From Candidatus Nanopelagicaceae bacterium (lineage in GTDB: Bacteria > Actinomycetota > Actinomycetes > Nanopelagicales > Nanopelagicaceae), in contig CANESA010000012.1 in NCBI GenBank assembly GCA_947440735.1, positions 1-10,905 on the forward strand: a stretch of DNA of 10,905 nt. The letters run 5' to 3'. Below the pieces are notes generated by a model, which ran no database searches, had not been told where the DNA came from, and worked only from the letters and a program-made list of their open reading frames with translations. Both the position numbers and the translations under genes were made by a program. Positions 8,561-10,905 of this stretch are shown here, piece by piece (position 1 is the first letter of the stretch; the number at the start of each line of letters is the position of its first letter).

Positions 8561-9199
8561 TTACCAGGTTGGCTTCGCCTTTCGACTAGCTAGAACCTGA
8601 TCGATAAGTCCGTACTCAACAGCTTCTGCTGCAGTAAGAATCTTGTCGCGCTCGATATCTTGGGCAACCTCTTCAGGAGTGCGAATGGTGTGCTTAGAGA
8701 GCATGCTCTCTAGAAGTTCGCGCATACGCATAATTTCGCGAGCTTGAATCTCGATATCTGATGCCTGTCCCCCACCTTCAGAAGATGGTTGGTGAATCAA
8801 GATACGTGAGTGCTCGAGTGCGTAACGCTTACCTTTTGCACCACCTGCAAGAATGATTGCAGCAGCGGACGCGGCCTGTCCGAGACAGATTGTCATCACA
8901 TCTGGACGCACAAATTGCATCGTGTCATAGATCGCTGTCAGCGCTGTAAATGAGCCACCTGGTGAGTTGATGTACAAGATGATGTCGCGATCTGAATCCA
9001 TTGATTCAAGAGTAAGCAGCTGAGCCATTACATCGTTTGCAACAGTGTCATCAATTGGCTGGCCCAGGAAGATAATGCGCTCTTCAAATAGCTTTGTATA
9101 TGGATCGTGGCGCTTGTATCCGTTTGCTGTCTTCTCTTCAAAGACTGGGAGTACGTAGCGAGAAGTAATCTCTTGTGCACGTTCGAATTCGTTAATCAT
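8561..9199 (-). CDS. clpP2: ATP-dependent Clp protease proteolytic subunit ClpP2
   Basis: A 212-residue serine peptidase subunit with all catalytic residues: S111 in GQAASAAA, H136 in IHQPSS, and D185 in ERDKIL. The spacing (S+25, H+49) is that of E. coli ClpP. YINSPGGS (76-83) is the conserved oxyanion and strand region. In actinobacteria ClpP1 and ClpP2 form a mixed double-ring tetradecamer that works with ClpX and ClpC; here clpP1 lies directly upstream and overlaps it by ATGA. A GGAGG Shine-Dalgarno (9209-9213) is 9 bases from the ATG, inside clpP1. The GQAAS sequence (rather than GxAASM) and the second position in the operon support ClpP2. The stop is TAA, and the MFS gene follows after 24 bases. 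Confidence 0.96.
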   Translation of the reverse strand: MINEFERAQEITSRYVLPVFEEKTANGYKRHDPYTKLFEERIIFLGQPIDDTVANDVMAQLLTLESMDSDRDIILYINSPGGSFTALTAIYDTMQFVRPDVMTICLGQAASAAAIILAGGAKGKRYALEHSRILIHQPSSEGGGQASDIEIQAREIMRMRELLESMLSKHTIRTPEEVAQDIERDKILTAAEAVEYGLIDQVLASRKAKPTW

Positions 9200-9831
9200 T
9201 GTGCTGTTCCTCCGCTACCTGAGACCTGACCCGCAGAGCGAACTACGTGATCTACGAAACCGTATTCCTTCGCTTCATCGGCTGTAAACCAACGATCGCG
9301 ATCTGAATCTGCAGTAATTGTTTCAATAGTTTGACCAGTGTGATGGGAAATGAGTTCTGCCATCTTGCGCTTTGTAAATCCGATTTGTTCTGCCTGAATC
9401 TTGATATCAGTTGCAGTTCCACCGATTCCAGATGATGGCTGGTGCATCATGATGCGAGCATGTGGAAGCGCGTAACGCTTTCCAGCTGTACCTGAACATA
9501 GTAAGAATTGACCCATCGATGCAGCAAGACCCATTCCGACTGTTGCAACATCGTTCTGCACATATTGCATGGTGTCGTAGATCGCCATACCTGCAGTGAC
9601 AGAGCCACCAGGTGAGTTGACGTACAAGAAGATATCTTTCTTTGAATCTTCAGCTGCAAGTAAGAGAATCTGCGCTGCAATTGCATTGGCCATTGAGTCT
9701 TCAACGACTGAGCCAAGGAAGATGATTCGTTCACGGAGCAGACGGTTATAGACCTGATCGTCTAGCCCACCTGATGCTGAGTGAGGTGCACGAGCTAAAA
9801 TCTCGGCAGCTACTGGGTTGAGATAATCCAC
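9196..9831 (-). CDS. clpP1: ATP-dependent Clp protease proteolytic subunit ClpP1 (start at GTG 9831)
   Basis: The first ClpP subunit, 211 residues from the preferred start. The catalytic triad is S105 in GLAASMGQ, H130 in MHQPSS, and D179 in DRDRW, with standard spacing. [12 protein letters not shown] (70-81) is conserved. The open frame extends upstream to a TTG at 9876 (226 residues). I prefer the GTG at 9829-9831 because a perfect AGGAGG (9837-9842) sits 5 bases before it, and the protein then begins [10 protein letters not shown]. The 15 extra residues of the longer form would be encoded by the promoter and inverted-repeat DNA, and no Shine-Dalgarno precedes the TTG. The 3' end overlaps clpP2 by ATGA. 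It forms the mixed ClpP1P2 peptidase with the next gene's product. Confidence 0.95.
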   Translation of the reverse strand: MDYLNPVAAEILARAPHSASGGLDDQVYNRLLRERIIFLGSVVEDSMANAIAAQILLLAAEDSKKDIFLYVNSPGGSVTAGMAIYDTMQYVQNDVATVGMGLAASMGQFLLCSGTAGKRYALPHARIMMHQPSSGIGGTATDIKIQAEQIGFTKRKMAELISHHTGQTIETITADSDRDRWFTADEAKEYGFVDHVVRSAGQVSGSGGTAQ

Positions 9832-9836
9832 TTCAT

Positions 9837-9842
9837 CCTCCT
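9837..9842 (-). promoter_or_regulatory. Shine-Dalgarno that decides the clpP1 start
   Basis: AGGAGG on the minus strand, 5 bases before the GTG at 9831. It is the strongest ribosome binding site in the window and argues against the upstream TTG at 9876. An ATG that begins right after it is out of frame with clpP1. The site directly abuts the right arm of the inverted repeat at 9843-9873. Confidence 0.8.
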
Positions 9843-9873
9843 GAATTGTTATATGTATTGACCTTAACAATTC
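9843..9873. repeat. Perfect 9-bp inverted repeat over the clpP1 promoter
   Basis: On the minus strand the arms are GAATTGTTA (9865-9873) and TAACAATTC (9843-9851), perfectly complementary, with a 13-base spacer. The outer arm overlaps the -35 hexamer and the inner arm overlaps the -10 hexamer, and the repeat ends at the base before the clpP1 Shine-Dalgarno. It could be an operator for a dimeric repressor. In read-through mRNA from tig it could instead be a hairpin beside the ribosome binding site. There is no run of T after it, so it is not a typical terminator. The sequence does not match CIRCE or HAIR heat-shock operators. Confidence 0.6.
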
Positions 9874-9876
9874 CAA
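9848..9876 (-). promoter_or_regulatory. Candidate sigma-70-type promoter of clpP1P2
   Basis: On the minus strand TTGGAA (9871-9876, 4 of 6 to TTGACA) and TATAAC (9848-9853, 5 of 6 to TATAAT) are separated by 17 bases, the ideal spacer. Transcription would begin about 10 to 12 bases before the GTG, leaving a very short leader that just holds the Shine-Dalgarno. It lies in the only sizeable gap of the window. Both hexamers overlap the arms of a perfect inverted repeat. Confidence 0.5.
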
Positions 9877-9925
9877 CGCGAAATTGCTTCCCCATTTGCC
9901 ACGGATCCTGCGTGAATCTGCCCAT

Positions 9926-9939
9926 GTTCGCTCAGGGCA
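9926..9939 (+). promoter_or_regulatory. Possible ClgR-type operator upstream of clpP1
   Basis: GTTCGC, five bases, then GCA. The site recalled for actinobacterial ClgR is GTTCGC-N5-GCG, so this matches 8 of 9 fixed bases. ClgR activates clpP1P2 in Streptomyces and Corynebacterium. The position (about 50 bases upstream of the putative -35, just after the tig stop) is plausible but rather far. The second half-site is poor beyond GC. Low to moderate confidence. Confidence 0.35.
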
Positions 9940-9947
9940 TATGAAAA

Positions 9948-10905
9948 CTATTCGGCAGCTGGAGCCTCAGGAGCCTTTGGACGAAGTTCCTCAAGGTTGA
10001 TGACATTGCCTGACTTGTCGGCAACCTTCACGCGCTCGAGGACAACTGCCAACGCCTTCGCACGTGAAACTTCAGCAACGAGTTGACCAATCTGGCCAGC
10101 TTTTTGAAGTTCTTGTGCGAACTGTTCAGGAGCCATTCCATAACGCTGTGAGGTACGAACGAGATATTCGGTGAGTTCCATTTCAGTGATCTCAACCTGC
10201 TCGCTCTTAATAATTGCATCCAACAAGAAATCTGACTTCAGCGAAGAGCGAACCTGGCCATCAACTTCAGCGCGGTGATCTGCATCTTCTTGGCGTCCTT
10301 CGCCATCGAGGTGATCATTTACCTCTGCTTCAACAATTCCATCCGGAACTGGAATATCAAGATCTGCAAGAAGTTTCTCGAGAAGAAGATCGCGTGCCTG
10401 TGCACCCTGCTCCATCTTCTTCACGCGACCTAAGCGCTCAACGAAATCTGCGCGAAGTTCTGCGATTGTGTCGAACTCAGATGCCAGCTTTGCAAATGCA
10501 TCGTCAGCTGCTGGAAGCTCGCGCTCCTTAACTGCCTTTACAACAATCTCAACATCGCCCTTTTCATCTTCATTCTGACCAACGAGCTGAGTGGTAAATG
10601 TCTTTGTCTCTTCTACTGACATTCCAACAAGTGCTGCATCAAGGCCATCAATCATGCGATCTGAGCCGACTTCGTATGAAATTTCATTTGCCTTACCGCC
10701 ATCAACTTCAGCACCATCAATACGCGCAGTCAGATCGATAGTAACGAAATCTCCATCTTTAGCGGCACGTTCAACGGTGTGAAGAGTTCCGAAGCGAGCG
10801 CGTAATCCATCTACCTGCTCGTCAACATCTTTATCTTCAACGGCTACATCATCAACTGTGATTTCTATCTTTGAAAAATCTGGAAGCTTTACCTCTGGGC
10901 GAACA
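9948..10905 (-). CDS. tig: Trigger factor, 5'-truncated by the window edge
   Basis: The frame is open from the right edge (10904) to a TAG at 9948, giving 318 residues. The ribosome-associated chaperone and prolyl isomerase trigger factor is usually about 430-480 residues, so the N-terminal ribosome-binding domain is mostly outside the window. Visible residues 1-48 resemble the end of that domain and the linker. [14 protein letters not shown] (51-64) through [13 protein letters not shown] (83-95) is the FKBP-like isomerase domain. The remaining part, with many charged helices, is the C-terminal chaperone domain. An ATG at 10653-10655 lies inside the isomerase domain and is not a start. The acidic, alanine- and proline-rich tail (APEAPAAE) is common in actinobacterial trigger factors. 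It precedes clpP1 as in most actinobacteria, with no clear terminator between them. Confidence 0.95.
   Translation of the reverse strand, partial: VRPEVKLPDFSKIEITVDDVAVEDKDVDEQVDGLRARFGTLHTVERAAKDGDFVTIDLTARIDGAEVDGGKANEISYEVGSDRMIDGLDAALVGMSVEETKTFTTQLVGQNEDEKGDVEIVVKAVKERELPAADDAFAKLASEFDTIAELRADFVERLGRVKKMEQGAQARDLLLEKLLADLDIPVPDGIVEAEVNDHLDGEGRQEDADHRAEVDGQVRSSLKSDFLLDAIIKSEQVEITEMELTEYLVRTSQRYGMAPEQFAQELQKAGQIGQLVAEVSRAKALAVVLERVKVADKSGNVINLEELRPKAPEAPAAE

Noticed and set aside
8537..8563. clpP2 and the MFS gene are in the same frame, so stop-codon read-through could make a ClpP2-transporter fusion
   Set aside because: The frame agreement has a one in three chance. The stop is a strong TAA and a separate GTG start is available. 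A fusion would put a soluble ring subunit on a membrane protein, with no precedent I know of.
9843..9873. Resemblance of the inverted repeat arms to the E. coli lac operator (GAATTGT and ATAACAATTC)
   Set aside because: The centre is 8 bases longer than in the lac operator, so a LacI-type dimer would not fit. No LacI-family gene is in the window, and the match is probably chance between AT-rich arms.
9900..9947. Short hairpins after tig (TGCCC with GGGCA; CACG with CGTG) as a tig terminator
   Set aside because: The stems are only 4-5 bp and there is no T-run, so there is no support for a rho-independent terminator.
1..10905. A novel defence, mobile or biosynthetic system in the window
   Set aside because: Every long frame on the minus strand is a recognisable conserved gene in a known actinobacterial order, apart from the MFS gene. 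There are no repeats arrays, integrase, transposase or toxin-antitoxin pairs.

Overview
The window is a compact, minus-strand block of housekeeping genes from an actinobacterium. Read in the direction of transcription (right to left), the order is tig (5' end cut off), clpP1, clpP2, an MFS transporter, clpX, valS, folC, a DUF4233 membrane protein, ndk, mreB, and the start of mreC (cut off). The series tig-clpP1-clpP2-clpX-valS-folC-DUF4233-ndk-mreB-mreC is the classic actinobacterial arrangement, as in Streptomyces. ClpX, ClpP1 and ClpP2 also have actinobacterial-type sequences. Base composition looks only moderate (about 45-50% G+C in lines counted by hand), and genes abut or overlap with almost no spacers. 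Moderate G+C with tight packing suggests a streamlined actinobacterium, for instance a freshwater Nanopelagicales (acI) type. That placement is inference.

Right part (about 8561-10905): trigger factor and the two ClpP peptidase subunits. clpP1 and clpP2 overlap by ATGA. The only sizeable gap in the window lies between tig and clpP1 (about 116 bases if clpP1 starts at its well-placed GTG). It holds a plausible promoter, a perfect 9-bp inverted repeat laid over that promoter, and a partial ClgR-like site.

Middle (5915-8536): a 12-helix MFS exporter-like gene sits between clpP2 and its partner ATPase gene clpX, splitting a usually contiguous set. clpX encodes an intact zinc-finger AAA+ unfoldase.

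Left part (1-5895): valyl-tRNA synthetase, folylpolyglutamate synthase, the small DUF4233 protein, nucleoside diphosphate kinase, and the first two genes of the mre cell-shape cluster. Junctions are TAAATG (valS/folC and ndk/mreB), ATGA (folC/DUF4233), or short spacers. Several starts lack a Shine-Dalgarno sequence.

The genes combine co-translational folding (tig), regulated proteolysis (ClpXP1P2), translation and one-carbon metabolism (valS, folC), nucleotide balance (ndk) and cell shape (mreBC). I see no tRNA, rRNA, CRISPR array, insertion sequence, convincing rho-independent terminator, or gene-free stretch over 300 bases. I found no clear new system. The most interesting points are the regulatory layout before clpP1 and the transporter inside the clp locus.
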